DNA of 64,000 nt. Source: Echria macrotheca (Eukaryota; Ascomycota; Sordariomycetes; Sordariales; Schizotheciaceae). Numbering within the stretch: the stretch's first letter is position 1; each line of letters begins with the position of its first letter. The DNA is taken from assembly GCA_030411725.1 (NCBI GenBank), contig MU839828.1, positions 3,926,346 to 3,990,345 of the forward strand. The letters run 5' to 3'. The notes beneath the pieces were generated by a model, which searched no databases, was not told the origin of the DNA, and saw only the letters and a list, made by a program, of their open reading frames with translations. This document shows, one piece after another, positions 46,385-57,732 of the stretch. The position numbers and the translations under genes were made by a program.

Positions 46385-46956
46385 TCATGGCTTGGTTGGC
46401 GTGACCGCAGTGATGGTAAACTGCGCACATTTCCTCCCAATCACATCAGTCGTAACCTGCGCAATGCTATCGTGGCCACTGAGACAAGCCGTATGCCCAT
46501 TGGCTACGATGCGCCCGTTGCCAACGTCGAAGCGGGCAAAGAGGAGATCCCGTCGATCGCAGTCCTCAGCCCTGAACGATGTCTCGTTGAAAGCAATGCA
46601 TGCCTGCTTCCCCACAAGGTCTGGCCGGAACGGAGCCAGCCATGAGCGCTGCACTAGTAACACGTCGGTCCCGAGAATCTTCCCGGGTGTAACTTGTCTG
46701 TCGGCGTTTGCCCAAGCACAAGCCGCGTTGACGATATTCCCCTGTTTCAAGCCGAGTTAGTCACCGCTGCTGAGGTAGCGCTAGAGGATGGGATGCGGAC
46801 GTTGTTGGTGAAAGTCAAACACTCATTGTTGGGGACGCCACCGATCTCCTTGAAGACAAGCGTATTGGGGCCACGGACCGGCCCAGTTGGGACAATGACA
46901 ACCTGAGCCGTTGAAGTGGCGACGGCGCCGAGGAAAGCAAGGGTGGTCAACTTCAT
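46385..46956 (-). CDS. Small secreted Cys-containing protein (candidate effector or surface protein)
   Basis: Two exons (46956-46801, 46741-46385) give 170 aa. A signal peptide (MKLTTLAFLGAVATSTAQ) leads into 'ECLTFTNN' joined to 'GNIVNAACAWANADRQV', with 'GKQACIAF', 'RAEDCDRR', 'HTACLSGH' and 'RKCAQFTI' supplying six Cys in total. The intron (46742-46800, 59 nt) has a good branch (GACTAAC) and acceptor but a non-consensus GTCCGC donor. It was chosen because it alone restores the frame and gives a continuous fold. Secreted to the cell exterior; molecular role unknown. A later GTGACT donor would leave an intron too short to splice. Confidence 0.72.
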
Positions 46957-48330
46957 CTTGTTTGGGTCTGCGTGATGGAGATGCTGGGCTTGGAGGTAAG
47001 AGGTTGAAGTAGTCCGGGACCAACGCAACAGACCATTATATATTGGAGGGTGGAGGCTACGGATAGGCGACTTCGGTGCAGCATGGTGAGAAAAATGGTA
47101 GGATTATCACCACATCCACATGCGCTCAAAACTGCCGATAATGTCGATTCCCTCATTCCGGGTAAGATGCCCAAGCAAGTCAGCAGTCGGTGATGCTGGT
47201 AAATGACCAATTGCTACTCAAGGAGTCAAAAATATCTCCATACATGCCGACTATTCCTACAAGAAGATTACAATGCGTATAAAATGTCACGCCCACTCCC
47301 GAACCGGTAGCGGAGCCCTACGCCAAGTCCCGGCGACCGGGTCTCCGTTTGTTTACCCGGATGGTACCGAGAGGGCTCCATCTCCTGCGTTACGTTGGAA
47401 CGTGGCATCTGACTTGATTAAGCGACTGTGGTGTTTTGCTGTATCGTTCTCGATTAGAATCTTCCGAGGCGGTGTTTACGCTGCTTCCGCTGCTTTTGTT
47501 GGTGCCCGATCTGGCTTCACTAACACGCAACTTTCTGTTCTGGGAATAGCAGAGCAATTTCCCCCAGAACTCCTGGGACAGCTTTGACCTGTAGGCCTTA
47601 CTAATATTGCCCATCTACCTGACATTTAGTGCACATAGTTCAACTTGGTTCAGTATCGCAACATGGAGACATAAGACACTTGGTGGTTCATGTTCTATCA
47701 GCAAGACTAGAACAAACCCGCGCCACTTGCGCGATCCACTTCAGGCAACTTTGCAACGATGAGAAGACCTAGTTGCGCCTGAAGAGAAAGCCCAAAAGTC
47801 TGGCTGATAATAACGCCTGAGAAGTATGACAACTCCAACTTCAGGCAGCTGATATTATGACGTAGAAAAGGGGAGAACGGCTAGGTTGTATTCGTATACT
47901 ACGTCCGTGTAGGTGCTTTCTGCCTTTTCCGGTTCTTTGATATCTCCGATTTTTTTCCGCTAGGTATGCATAAAATTGATATAACCACTGCAGTGAACAG
48001 CGCGTGCACTTACCTTTCCTACTAGTAAATCCGGGGTAGCCAACGTAGAGGTAGGAGGTTAATATTCTGGCCTATCACGACTGCATACCTACTTATCACC
48101 GCCACCAACTCCGTACCGTTGAGCGTCCCATTACTCGTCAACAACATGCCACCAGTGTGGCGGTGTCTGCCGGAGCCGCAGAGCCTTAGCTCGGCCAGTT
48201 ACCTAAGACCACCCCGCACGCTCTCGCAGCGGGATGACTCTGTCTCCGCCGGGGGCCCAAAAACCGTCAAACGCGCTTTCTTCGCAAACGCCAAATCAAC
48301 TACACAATTTGATCATAAATCATCAAAACC
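46957..48330. other. Intergenic, no gene seen
   Basis: Divergent promoters of the secreted-protein gene (minus) and the F-box/ankyrin gene (plus). Short frames only. Confidence 0.55.
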
Positions 48331-50244
48331 ATGCCGGACTCATCATCACCACTAGAAGTGGTTGCCCAGGAACTTCTCGAACACATATTCTCCTGGTTGT
48401 CGCTGGCCGACATCGCGCGTCTCGGCGGGTGCAACAAGCGACTCCAGACCCGCGTGCGGCTCACCCTGTTCCGTAAGCCTCAGCTTGTGCATCGGGCTAT
48501 GAAATGGGCCTGCAAATCCGGCGTCGACAGTCTTGTCCACACGGCGCTCGCGTACGGGGCGTCGGTGGGCACGGTGGACGTTGTCACGGAGCCGGAAAAG
48601 CAGATGAAGACGCTAACGCTCTACCTGGCCGCCAAGTTCCGCCGCCTCGAGACGTTTAAGCTACTGATCAACCTCGGGGCTCGCACGGACGAAGCGGGCG
48701 TTCCCGCGTTGACAGTCAAACAGTTTGTCCGCCGCCTGTGCGCTTCCGGCCCGTTGCTCGTGGCCTTTCTCGACGCCGGCATGATCTCGCAGCTACCACG
48801 TGGTCTATTAGGCAAAATCCTGGTGTCGGTGATATTGGACCTTTCCAATTTCCAAGACGACCCGTCGGAACGTCTAAAGTGCATACAACTGCTTCTTGAC
48901 GGTGGAGCGGATCCTAACTACATCACCTTCCGCGGCAAAACGACAAAGGAGTCGATCTGCCCACTATCGGCTGCGGTGTTTACAAACAGTTTTGATGTCT
49001 TTGACCTCCTAATCGAGCGAGGTGCAGACGCCAAAACCGTTCGTGATCCCCCGAATCCCTTATATCCGCCTGAGCGACCGTGTCATCATCCCATACTAGC
49101 GGCAGTTGTGGTTTTGGCTACTTCGGATAACTTCAACGCGGAGCCTTTGCAACGGTGCATCGACGCCGGAGGAGATATGGAGATGGTCGTAGGGGCACGC
49201 TACAGACATTTTCGGGGAGTTCCATATCTTCTTCGTCTCCTTACCCCGGTGGATCTTTACCTAGGCGCCGTGAGAAACTGGGAGGGGGAGGCAGAGAACG
49301 GCCGAGATGCCGCCTGGGGCCTGAAGTACCTGCTCGACAGGGGGGCATTACCCTACCACTTCTCAGAGAGTGAACACCTGGAACATCTTCCCCAGCATTT
49401 CATCGACGCGCTGAACCTAACCAAAGAAGGGTACCGGTCCCTCTACATGCGCGACCAGCCTATCTGGGTCCCACGTCCATTTCCACAAGAGCTCCTCGAT
49501 CGCCGGCATATCTCTGTACTCGCAAAATCGATCCCCCTCCTGTCCGTCGTGAAGTTGCTCCTTGCGCATGGTCACCTCTCAACCAAGGAAGTAGCAATAT
49601 TTCTGGCCAGATATGACTACCGATCCTGTGTTGATACGGGTCCGAGCCCCGTGCCCGCCTGGACCGAGATCATCGACGCTGTGGCGGTCAAGTACGCTTC
49701 GGATCTTGATATGCTTCTGTACACGTATATCGAGGACAAGGAGACGCACTGCCACCGTCGGAGACTCCTATACCCGGGCCCGAACCCACATCACGTCGGC
49801 GAGCTCGCGATCACGACGGTACAGCGGCTGGTCGCCGCCGGCGCGAACATCAACTTCCGCCCAAAAGATTGCAAGGGAGAGGAACGGCCTACAATCCTGG
49901 CCTTGTTATGTCAGCACTACGCCAAGCTCCCACCCTGGATCCGCAGGCTCAAGTCCGTGTCTGACTGGGACATGCATGGCAACAGTTATGCCCTTCGCAT
50001 TACACATAGGCTCACGCCGCAGCGGAAGCGGTTCGTAGAGTGGTTGGTGTGTGAGGCTGGTGCAGATCCAACGATTGGGGCCAAGTATCCGCCGCTCGAC
50101 TCCCAAGTTTGTTCACCGGCGGAGATGTTCATGGAGGTGATGAAAAAAGGACTGTGGCAAGACACAGAGGGGGAGCTGGCGGATCAGCTATGCGAACTCT
50201 TTGACCGTTTTAGCGTTTCCGGGGACCTTTCGCATGCTCGATAA
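48331..50244 (+). CDS. F-box and ankyrin-repeat protein
   Basis: Intronless, 637 aa. The N-terminal F-box (about 8-50: 'LLEHIFSWLSLADIARLGGCNKRLQ') would bind Skp1. Ankyrin-like repeats follow, for example 94-120 ('TLYLAAKFRRLETFKLLINLGA'), 181-200 ('RLKCIQLLLDGGADPNYITF') and 211-237 ('LSAAVFTNSFDVFDLLIERGAD'), with later units ('VQRLVAAGANINF', 'FVEWLVCEAGADPTIG'). Such proteins are substrate adaptors of SCF ubiquitin ligases in the cytosol or nucleus. The target is unknown. Repeats are diverged and widely spaced, typical of the large fungal F-box/ankyrin group. Confidence 0.9.
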   Translation: MPDSSSPLEVVAQELLEHIFSWLSLADIARLGGCNKRLQTRVRLTLFRKPQLVHRAMKWACKSGVDSLVHTALAYGASVGTVDVVTEPEKQMKTLTLYLAAKFRRLETFKLLINLGARTDEAGVPALTVKQFVRRLCASGPLLVAFLDAGMISQLPRGLLGKILVSVILDLSNFQDDPSERLKCIQLLLDGGADPNYITFRGKTTKESICPLSAAVFTNSFDVFDLLIERGADAKTVRDPPNPLYPPERPCHHPILAAVVVLATSDNFNAEPLQRCIDAGGDMEMVVGARYRHFRGVPYLLRLLTPVDLYLGAVRNWEGEAENGRDAAWGLKYLLDRGALPYHFSESEHLEHLPQHFIDALNLTKEGYRSLYMRDQPIWVPRPFPQELLDRRHISVLAKSIPLLSVVKLLLAHGHLSTKEVAIFLARYDYRSCVDTGPSPVPAWTEIIDAVAVKYASDLDMLLYTYIEDKETHCHRRRLLYPGPNPHHVGELAITTVQRLVAAGANINFRPKDCKGEERPTILALLCQHYAKLPPWIRRLKSVSDWDMHGNSYALRITHRLTPQRKRFVEWLVCEAGADPTIGAKYPPLDSQVCSPAEMFMEVMKKGLWQDTEGELADQLCELFDRFSVSGDLSHAR

Positions 50245-50527
50245 CGTGGAAGTAGACGGGAGCAGAAAATCGCAAAGGAGCAAGACTTCTAGTTTTTTTT
50301 GTCCATTCTTTCCCCGGCCGAAAAGCAAGAACAAGTGATGTTTAAGCGGCAGTGTGGTCCGGTAGAACTAAGAGCCCAATTCCACAGCCAGAGGGTTGGC
50401 AGTTCAGGATCTTATCACGTAAAAGAATCCCTAGAACCATTACAGGTTCAAGGAGATGTGCAACAATGGTTCAAGGAATAGTGCACGTGTATGGGGGTAA
50501 TATTGAGCTGGAACTTGGAAGCAGCAT

Positions 50528-51430
50528 TCAGCGTTTTACAAAGTCATAAACCACCTCATTAAACCTCTCTGGATTCTCCCAAAACACGAAGTGACTGCCC
50601 TTCTCGGCTGCGGTAAAGGTATAGCTCTTGGCCCCCGGTATCTGCGTCGCAATCCATGCGATCCCGGCATGCGGGAACACGCTCAACTCCCCTGACAAGA
50701 CCAACGCCGGAACCGTGATGCGCGGGAGAACGTCCCTCCAGTCTCGGAAACTGTGGTCAACGAAGAGAGCGGCCGCGTTGGCATCGCTCATTTTTTTGTT
50801 CTGGTCTAGGACCCATTCAAAATCTGCCTCTGAGACGGAAGGGGTAAACATGCTCCGCACAAGGGGTTCCAGCTGGTTCGCGAGGTCGGCGGCAATGTCG
50901 TAGATGGGGCCCGGGCCGAAAATGGCCGAAACCTCGGCCGCCTGGGCGTCGGTCCAGTGCGGGTTCTTGACGATGACGGCTGACTGGTCGACGAAGACGA
51001 ACTTGGCGACCCGCCGGTGGGAATCTGGGTACTGGTCCCACCAAGCCCACGAGAGGGAGCTTCCCATCGAGTGTCCGATGATGGTCACGTCGCGCAAGTC
51101 GAGTTGCGTCAGGACGTCGTTGAGGTCGGCGGCGAATCGGCTGACGCGGTAGCCAAAGTCGGGTTTATCCGAGTCGCCGTGGCCACGCATGTCGAACGTC
51201 GTGACACGGAAGCCGACCTGGGAGAAGTACTCTACTTGTTTGCGCCACTCAACTGCTGCTTGCCGCCAGCCAGGAACGAAGAGGAGCTGTTGGCCATTTT
51301 TCGGACCCGTCTGGTTGTAGCGCAGACCAATACCATCTTGGGTTTTGATGACGGGGGCTGATTGCGGTTTCATCGAAGCTGCCGCAGCGAGATGGAATAC
51401 AAAGAAGGTAAGGAGGAATTGAAGCTTCAT
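50528..51430 (-). CDS. Secreted alpha/beta hydrolase
   Basis: Intronless, 300 aa. The signal peptide is MKLQFLLTFFVFHLAAAAS. The fold markers are 'LLFVPGWRQAAVEWRKQV' (oxyanion region), 'VTTFDMRGHGDSDKP' and the nucleophile elbow GHSMG with Ser121. A late 'VLSGELSVFP' at the acid position carries Glu248 instead of the usual Asp. The catalytic His280 lies in 'EKGSHFVFWENPERFNEVV'. It resembles haloalkane-dehalogenase/epoxide-hydrolase-like and esterase-like members. The substrate is unknown. It is convergent with the F-box/ankyrin gene, with 283 bp between the stops. Confidence 0.92.
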   Translation of the reverse strand: MKLQFLLTFFVFHLAAAASMKPQSAPVIKTQDGIGLRYNQTGPKNGQQLLFVPGWRQAAVEWRKQVEYFSQVGFRVTTFDMRGHGDSDKPDFGYRVSRFAADLNDVLTQLDLRDVTIIGHSMGSSLSWAWWDQYPDSHRRVAKFVFVDQSAVIVKNPHWTDAQAAEVSAIFGPGPIYDIAADLANQLEPLVRSMFTPSVSEADFEWVLDQNKKMSDANAAALFVDHSFRDWRDVLPRITVPALVLSGELSVFPHAGIAWIATQIPGAKSYTFTAAEKGSHFVFWENPERFNEVVYDFVKR

Positions 51431-52156
51431 CTTCCTGTCGGCTCGGGAGCTATTTGTGCTTCGGTGGTGGGTGGGTTGGCAATCTTCCTCGGATCCATCT
51501 CAGCAGGCAGACACCGAGCGTATTTGTAGATCTACAGCAAGCTACCAAGACTGAAGGCATGATCGACTTAGTTACATCCCGCTTCCATCGACATGTGTGC
51601 CAAGGGTGCTAACACTACAACGGCGGTGGTTAACGCAGGAAGGGCTCTTAGCTCTTTGGCTGATTGGCTGGACTCAAGCGGCCCGTCCTGTTTTCTGCAT
51701 CAAGAGGCGGCCCGCACATCTTCAGTAAGCGAAATGCATACCATGCTGGGGATATCGCGCGGGATAATACCTTGAGGCCGTAATACACTTAGTCTTGGTA
51801 AGTACTAATACGGAGTACCTGACAAATACCACCGCGCCGCGCCCCGCATCACCTTTTGTGTCACTGGAGCTGACATCGGACTTAGTCGCTGGGTGGGTAG
51901 CACAGCCAAGACCGAGCATCGGCGGAGTCTGTAAACCCCGACCTCCACCACATCCTACCAGGTATATGCGTCATTAGAGGGAAAAGTACCTACTTGAAAA
52001 TGTAAACGTTTACCTAATCAAGTATCCGAGCACGTCCTAGATAAGGCCCTTAGTATAATCAAAAATTCTGGCCGTCTCCATGTCGGTAAGGATACCCGTT
52101 TCAGTCGTAAAGTATTCCGTCCTTTGGTTTCCCAACCGTTTCTGCAGCAGCAATTT
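51431..52156. other. Intergenic, no gene seen
   Basis: Hydrolase promoter side and the downstream flank of the decayed gene at 52157. No coding signal. Confidence 0.5.
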
Positions 52157-53260
52157 CCATTACTCTCCGCCTACCAGACCCCTACTCCCCAGCTGCCAGA
52201 TACCCCAAGATGTTCCGGAGATGACAAAGCGTACCATTGCCATGATTCCCGCGCCCATGAAGAGAAAATGTGAGGAAAACACCAAACTCCAGCCGGTATA
52301 CACGAACTGTACATCTTGCGTCTCAAACGGCGCGGCAACCCCAGCTCGGAGGAGAATATCATTCATAGCCAGGCGTTAATGATTTCACCTGTCGGGTCAG
52401 GGGCCGTGCGCGCGCAGGTTGTGTCATTCAGCGTGGTCAGTTGGTCTGCATGCTGCGCACTGAAGGGGCGGACTTTCCGGGTCAGTCGGGCGAAGCTCCG
52501 GTTGCCGTTCAGGGTGTAGGTGCAGTTGCCATAGCCAAGCCCGGACTAAGAGAGGTAAAAGCCGCGGAACTCGAGGAGAATCGAAGAGGTAAAAGAGGCT
52601 GCCGAAGGCTTGAACTAAACCTAGGGCATGTCACATCTGAGAGAGGGAAGGTTGACTAGAGGGTTGTTGGTTAGAGAGAGTGCGTCATTGAAGATCTGCA
52701 TAGGGTACTTGACGGCCGAAAGGTCGAAGGTGCAGCGCCGGGTGGTTATGGTTTCGTGTTACGATTCGTAGACAAACAACGACTCGATGAGGTCTGCCCG
52801 GGCACTTCGGCACAGCCTGGATGTTCCTGTCGAATGACCTCAAAGCTGCCATTCAGTCCGATGGTTTCGACTTGGCCAACATATGTTCCATTCCGAGAAA
52901 ACCCAGCGACGTGGATTGTTGGTTTCTTGAGTTTGTGATCTGAAACTGTTTCGATGAGTTCCGATGTGAGAAAAACGTCGTGGCTGTCACCATTTGTACT
53001 GCCAGTTATACCGACAACGGCCTATTGTCGGTAATGAGGGTGAATTTCAAGGTGGAGTTTGCGACGGCCTGCTGGCAGTCTAACAGCCGAGGATTGCAGG
53101 CGATGCATGGGCCACGGCAAGGGCACTGTCGGCTGGCTCAGTAATCGATATTGTCGATACCTACCGAAGTGGCGCGCTGGAGAACCGGACCGACGACAAG
53201 ACTCAATGCGGCTGCGGCTTCTGCCACGGAAGCTAAGTTTCCAGGAAAGACATGCAAAAA
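52157..53260 (-). pseudogene. Decayed gene: Cys-rich, Asn-glycosylation-prone protein with a C-terminal membrane segment
   Basis: No single frame is long, but consecutive protein-like blocks occur in order on the minus strand. They are 'SVAEAAAALSLVVGPVLQR' (to 53165), a Cys-rich block 'PCIACNPRLLDCQQAVANST' (about 53030-53120) and a 90-residue block from 53021 ('AVVGITGSTNGDSHDVFLTS' through 'GLNGSFEVIRQEHPGCAEVP'). A frame-shifted block follows, 'ADLIESLFVYES', then a TAA (about 52757), then 'RRCTFDLSAVKYPMQIFNDA'. Further on come 'YGNCTYTLNGNRSFARLTRK' and, after a likely 44-nt intron, 'ETQDVQFVYTGWSLVFSSHF' leading into a hydrophobic 'LFMGAGIMAM'. At least one frameshift and in-frame TAA/TAG stops break it. 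Some breaks could be unrecognised introns. The family is not recognised. Confidence 0.6.
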
Positions 53261-53504
53261 AAGGCCCCCAGGAGACTGGTGCTGGATTCCATTGGTGAAG
53301 GTGCTTGATGGTAATCTACCTATGTACCTACATGGAAACATCAATGTGATCCACCACGCCGTTACGGCCATACACAGGTTTCGTCAACAAATCTATGGGT
53401 CCATGATCTCCTGAGTCCACAGATAGAACGGCACTGCAGTCCTCATGTAATTGTCAAAGGATTCTCCAAAAAACGTCTTCTCCTGACAGCAGGTGTCGCG
53501 TGCT

Positions 53505-54497
53505 CTAGTAAGACACACCCTTCTCATCAACCACACCCCCTTTCTGTCGAAGCAGCCCCAACCGAGCCTTCTGCGTCCGTAGCTTTGGATTCTCGGCGCC
53601 CACCAGCGTGTTCACCCACTCCCTCTGGCCGGTGGCCTCGTTCTTGACAGGCACACTGGCGGCACCGAGAAGGGTGGGCGGCATATCTCCGTTGATCGTC
53701 TCCCAGCAGCCGGGCGGGGAGTAAAAGGTTTCATGATTGATGCCAATGTGGCGATAGCCTTGCTTCTTGACAAAGTTCCAGTACCAGTCCCAGCCCTCGC
53801 GGTGGATCTTGTCGTGGGCAAAACGATGTAGGCCCTCGACGTCGCGGAAGTAGAAGACGACGAGACCCGTGTTCTGCGACTGGCGCGTCTCGCCTTCCCA
53901 CGACGAGCAGCCCAGACAACCGTAGTCATCGGCGCGCTCCATCAGCTCCTGGACACCCTTCTCGAAGTATTTGAGCAGATCCAGGGCACCCGGGGCGAAG
54001 TTGCCAAGCGGATGGTTTATACGACTCGACAGATGGAATGCAACGACCCCTTGCTGCTTGCCGACTTCTTTGGAGAAAGGTGTCTCGCCCTTGGCCGGAT
54101 TGTAGCTGGCAGAAGGGATCACACTCGCCGTGAGATCAGGGACCGGCGCGTCGTGGTCTGTCGTTGGGACCACGGGTGGCTTGCGCGCGTCGAACGTGGC
54201 AATGCGGACGATAGCTGTCCCGACAGTGTGTAGGAAGATAGCGAGGAACGGGAACAGAGCGTATCGTCGCGGTAGAACGAGTGTCACGAGAGTCTGGATG
54301 GCGGCACCAATGACCATAATGGTCTTGAAGGAGAAGTTGGCTTTCCATGGCTGAATCGTGTCTCGACGTTAGACTTTTCACAACAATGATCATCTCTCCA
54401 GGCCACCAAGTGTGCTTACAGCTGATGACACGGACCTGAGCCGGGTAAACCTCTTGTCGCGAGGGGCAAACGTGCCTTGGAATTCGGTGGGCGCCAT
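53505..54497 (-). CDS. DUF4188-domain protein (putative monooxygenase-like)
   Basis: Two exons (54497-54420, 54350-53505), with a 69-nt intron (54351-54419, branch TCTAAC), give 307 aa. The short N terminus (MAPTEFQGTFAPRDKRFTRL) leads to one or two hydrophobic helices ('TIMVIGAAIQTLVTLVL', 'ALFPFLAIFLHTVGTAIV'). The DUF4188 core then carries 'GVVAFHLSSRINHPLG', 'GCLGCSSWEGETRQSQNTGLV', 'FYFRDVEGLHRFAHDKIHREGWDWYWNF' and 'HIGINHETFYSPPGCWETI'. Related fungal proteins are annotated as monooxygenases on the basis of a dimeric alpha/beta-barrel-like fold. The reaction is unproven. It is probably membrane-associated through the N-terminal helices. Confidence 0.88.
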
Positions 54498-54996
54498 TTT
54501 GATGATGATGATGGTAATCAGTGTCGGTTATGGAATGACAACTTGTAGGGCTGTCCCGGGGCTTTTGAAGGACTGGAACTTTAAAGACTGGCCGAAGGAT
54601 TGCGGATGGATCAAACGGTCATGCAGCCCAGACCGCGCCGTCCAATCACAATCGGGAGTATCCAACACCTCGGACTCGGCTCTGCCTTGGGGGGAGGTGC
54701 CGTGTTTCCGCCACACAAGAACACTTCCTGTCACCGTAACTACCGATCCGGAGGTTCGGTTGGCCCGCCCCCCGGCCATTCTGGTTTTGTGCTGGCAGGA
54801 ATTAAGGGAGACATATCTCAAGTAGGTTCAACCCAGACTGCCCATCTCATACCATGGTAATCTCAATCACATTCCCTCTCGATGGGTCTGCTAGGTATGT
54901 ACACCGCATGAAGAGGCGCCAAGACACTCGGATCCTAGGACATAAAACCCCGCTTCCTTCATCAGCCTGAGATGCAACCCAGTGTCCAATGTCAGA
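54498..54996. other. Intergenic, no gene seen
   Basis: Promoter of the DUF4188 gene and 3' flank of the DUF7730 gene. Confidence 0.5.
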
Positions 54997-55998
54997 TCAA
55001 GATGACTGCTTTTCCCTCCTTCCGATCAGTAACCGCCGAGGTGCGCGCGGCGGAAGACCACCACCCAGGATCTCGGCAGAAACCGTTGCCGCCGTCTTGA
55101 CGAGTCCCAGCGACTCAATCAAGGCCACGGTGTTCTCGTCAGATAGCTGGATATATACCGGGCTGGGATGAATCGACAGTAACAGCGTATTCAACCCTTT
55201 GATCTGTCGGCAGGCATCACCCACATCCCTCAAACTTTGGTCCCACGACTCCCTGAGCCGCGTCTGATGCGGCTGAAACACTTCGTCAGTCTTAACCCAA
55301 GTCGACGGCGGAGAAAAGCCGAGCCACTTCGATGGTGAATGGCTATAGAGCACAATCTGAACGTGCCGGAGTGGGACAGCGGCATACAGCGTCGTGAATT
55401 CGCGCAGCGTAGTGGTGTCGTCGAAGCAGAATGTGCACAGCTCGCAGAGATCGAGGTACCTGCATGACCGAATCTTAGCATGAAACGGAGTACGTCAAGT
55501 ATACGAGGCTTACATGCGCAGACACGTCTTCAACATGGCGAGCGTGTCGGCGTGCGGTCGGAGACCACGTGCCATGACCCGGCCATAGAAGCCGGTCCGC
55601 ACAGGTGCGCAGCAAGCCGACGGGAACGGCGCATCTACCCACGAAAGATCTGTCGGCGTCGTCGGGCAAGGGAAGTGTTCAATCCACAAGCTGCCCCCTT
55701 TTGCCGATGGCATAGTGATGGCCGTCTGCTCCGGGCTCGGACGGACCCAGATGCGCTTATCCTCCGGCAGCACGTACGAGTAGATGAGCGATCGAATCTC
55801 CGGCGGAAAACGGGTAAAAAATGGCGACTGCGTTTGATCGGAAACCTCGGTCTGCCGTAGCAACTTGCTCATGTCGAGGATGCGATCATACGGCACCTCC
55901 GGAGCGGGCGGCGGGGAGGGCTCTGCCGGGGGTGTTGTCGCCGGTCCGGTCACGGACTGAAGCAGGCGCGAGGCACGGTCGCAGATACGTCCGTACAT
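54997..55998 (-). CDS. DUF7730 (F-box-like) domain protein
   Basis: Two exons (55998-55514, 55459-54997), with a 54-nt intron (55460-55513), give 315 aa from 'MYGRICDRASRLLQSV'. An upstream in-frame ATG (56160) would give 369 aa, but family members normally begin close to the Pro-rich lead. The signature 'SPFFTRFPPEIRSLIYSYVL' followed by 'RIWVRP' marks the fungal F-box-like DUF7730 module. The remainder is the usual 'YLDLCELCTF' and 'LRHVQIVLYSHSPSK' C-terminal region. Such proteins are numerous in ascomycetes. An adaptor role like that of F-box proteins is assumed, not shown. Confidence 0.85.
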
Positions 55999-56913
55999 TG
56001 TCTGGCGGTTGAAGGCGCGGTAGAATGCCCGGGATGTTTCGGCGATATTTGTTGATGCGTCGCTCCCACATCGCACACATCCAGGCCACCGGGTGCCGCA
56101 TTCAAGTACTTTGCGAATCCGTTCCTCTGGGTCTTCGGAATCGCTGCCTCCAGGCTGCATCGTTTGACTGTTTCGCTCTGGATCCCGGCATGACCTTTGC
56201 CATTGGCATACTCTAGGTGAGATGACGAATTCCTGGTGTAGATTTTGGACGAGCCACGTCATCGGTGTTGCTATTCCCCCCGCCACCCTGCAAGGCGGCA
56301 GTGTTAGTAATTCGCTGCCTGTGAGAGCCACTAGCAACCTAGAACACTCAGCAAGCATGAACTCCCAAGACGCATCAATGTTTTCGGCAAGGGTTCTGTC
56401 AATTGTCGGGGCGACAATATGGGGTAGCGAGTGCGGAAGAAATTTGGGTTACTATTTGATCGTGACAACTGGCAGGGCTGAACCCCAGCTACCGGCTAAC
56501 TTCGTTTCTTGGTAGTAAGCCCATTTCTTATCTCCCAAAATCCCAGGGCCACATCTACGGCGTCTTGCTTAGTTCGTGTTAGGCTCTTCATTGCTAAGGA
56601 TCTTCCAAGGGAAGATTTATTGTACCGAAGTGCCAGAAAGCCCCATTTAGAAGCTTACCTAGCTTATGGGGTTAGTCCCCCGACATAACATTTGCTACCT
56701 CCAGCGGTGACCTTCTTCCTGCAAGAAAGGAAATAACGGCCCTGTAAATATAGGGGGTTCAGGTTTTAAACCTCCATTCGCTAAGTTCCACACCATAACC
56801 CTGAATGCGCGTTTTACCAGGACCGCCAAGCCGCCGAACAACAGCAGCTACATGTAGCAAGCAACACCAGGCAGCAGCAACCCCGCCTCTCTGCCCTCCC
56901 CTCAACAACCACA
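55999..56913. other. Intergenic, divergent promoters
   Basis: Lies between the DUF7730 start (minus) and the metallophosphoesterase start (plus). The minus frame stays open to 56358. No other gene is seen. Confidence 0.5.
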
Positions 56914-57732
56914 ATGTCCATCCAAATCGTCTCCGACCTGCACCTAGAAGTCCAAAAAGACTACGACACCTTCAACATCCCCCCTCGGGCTCCCTACCTC
57001 GCTCTCCTCGGCGACATCGGCAACGTGTCCCAGCACAAGCTCGACTTCCTCAGCTTCCTCCGGCGCCAGCTCCGCCAGTTCCGCGCCGTCCTGCTCGTCC
57101 CCGGGAACCACGAAGCGTACGGCTCCTCCTGGCAAGAGACGCTTCTTATCCTCTGCGACTTTGAGAGCGAGGTCTTAGGCGATCCCTCTCTTGGCACGTT
57201 CGTGCTGCTCGATCACGCGACATTTCGCATCCCGGACCCGGATGGCTCCCACAACATTGTCATACTAGGATGCCCTCTCCTCTCGTTCGTCCCGCCAGAG
57301 TGTGAGCAGGAGGTTGGCATCAGAGTGAATGACTTTTCCCGCATTGCGGGTTGGACTGTCGAGGCGCATAATGCGGCGCATAAACGGAGCGTCGCGTGGT
57401 TGAATGCGAGGGTTGCGAAGCTGGAGGAGCAGGAGAGCAATGTGCAGGTGGTTGTGTTGACACATTTCAGCCCGTCTCGGGATCCACGCGCGGTGGAGGC
57501 TCGGCATTGGGAGAGCCCCATCGTGAGCGCGTTTTCGACGGATCTCTCGGGAGAGAAGTGTTTCTGCAGCAGCAAGGTGAAGGTGTGGGCGTTTGGGCAT
57601 ACGCACTACAACGTTGACTACTCGTTTGAGAGGGGTGAAGGTGCCGGGCCGTTAAGGCTGATGGCTAACCAAAGGGGATCGTACTACAGTCAGGCGAAGG
57701 GCTTTGATGTAGAGAAGGTTATTAAGCTGTGA
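56914..57732 (+). CDS. Calcineurin-like metallophosphoesterase
   Basis: Intronless, 272 aa. The dinuclear metal site is complete: Asp8 and His10 in 'SDLHLE', Asp34 in 'LLGDIGN', Asn65-His66 in 'PGNHEAYG', the His of 'VVLTHFSP' and the terminal 'FGHTHYNVDY'. No signal peptide; cytosolic. It hydrolyses phosphoesters, but the natural substrate is unknown. Length is normal for this compact group of fungal Ser/Thr-phosphatase-superfamily proteins, and the upstream gap carries no alternative start. Confidence 0.94.
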   Translation: MSIQIVSDLHLEVQKDYDTFNIPPRAPYLALLGDIGNVSQHKLDFLSFLRRQLRQFRAVLLVPGNHEAYGSSWQETLLILCDFESEVLGDPSLGTFVLLDHATFRIPDPDGSHNIVILGCPLLSFVPPECEQEVGIRVNDFSRIAGWTVEAHNAAHKRSVAWLNARVAKLEEQESNVQVVVLTHFSPSRDPRAVEARHWESPIVSAFSTDLSGEKCFCSSKVKVWAFGHTHYNVDYSFERGEGAGPLRLMANQRGSYYSQAKGFDVEKVIKL

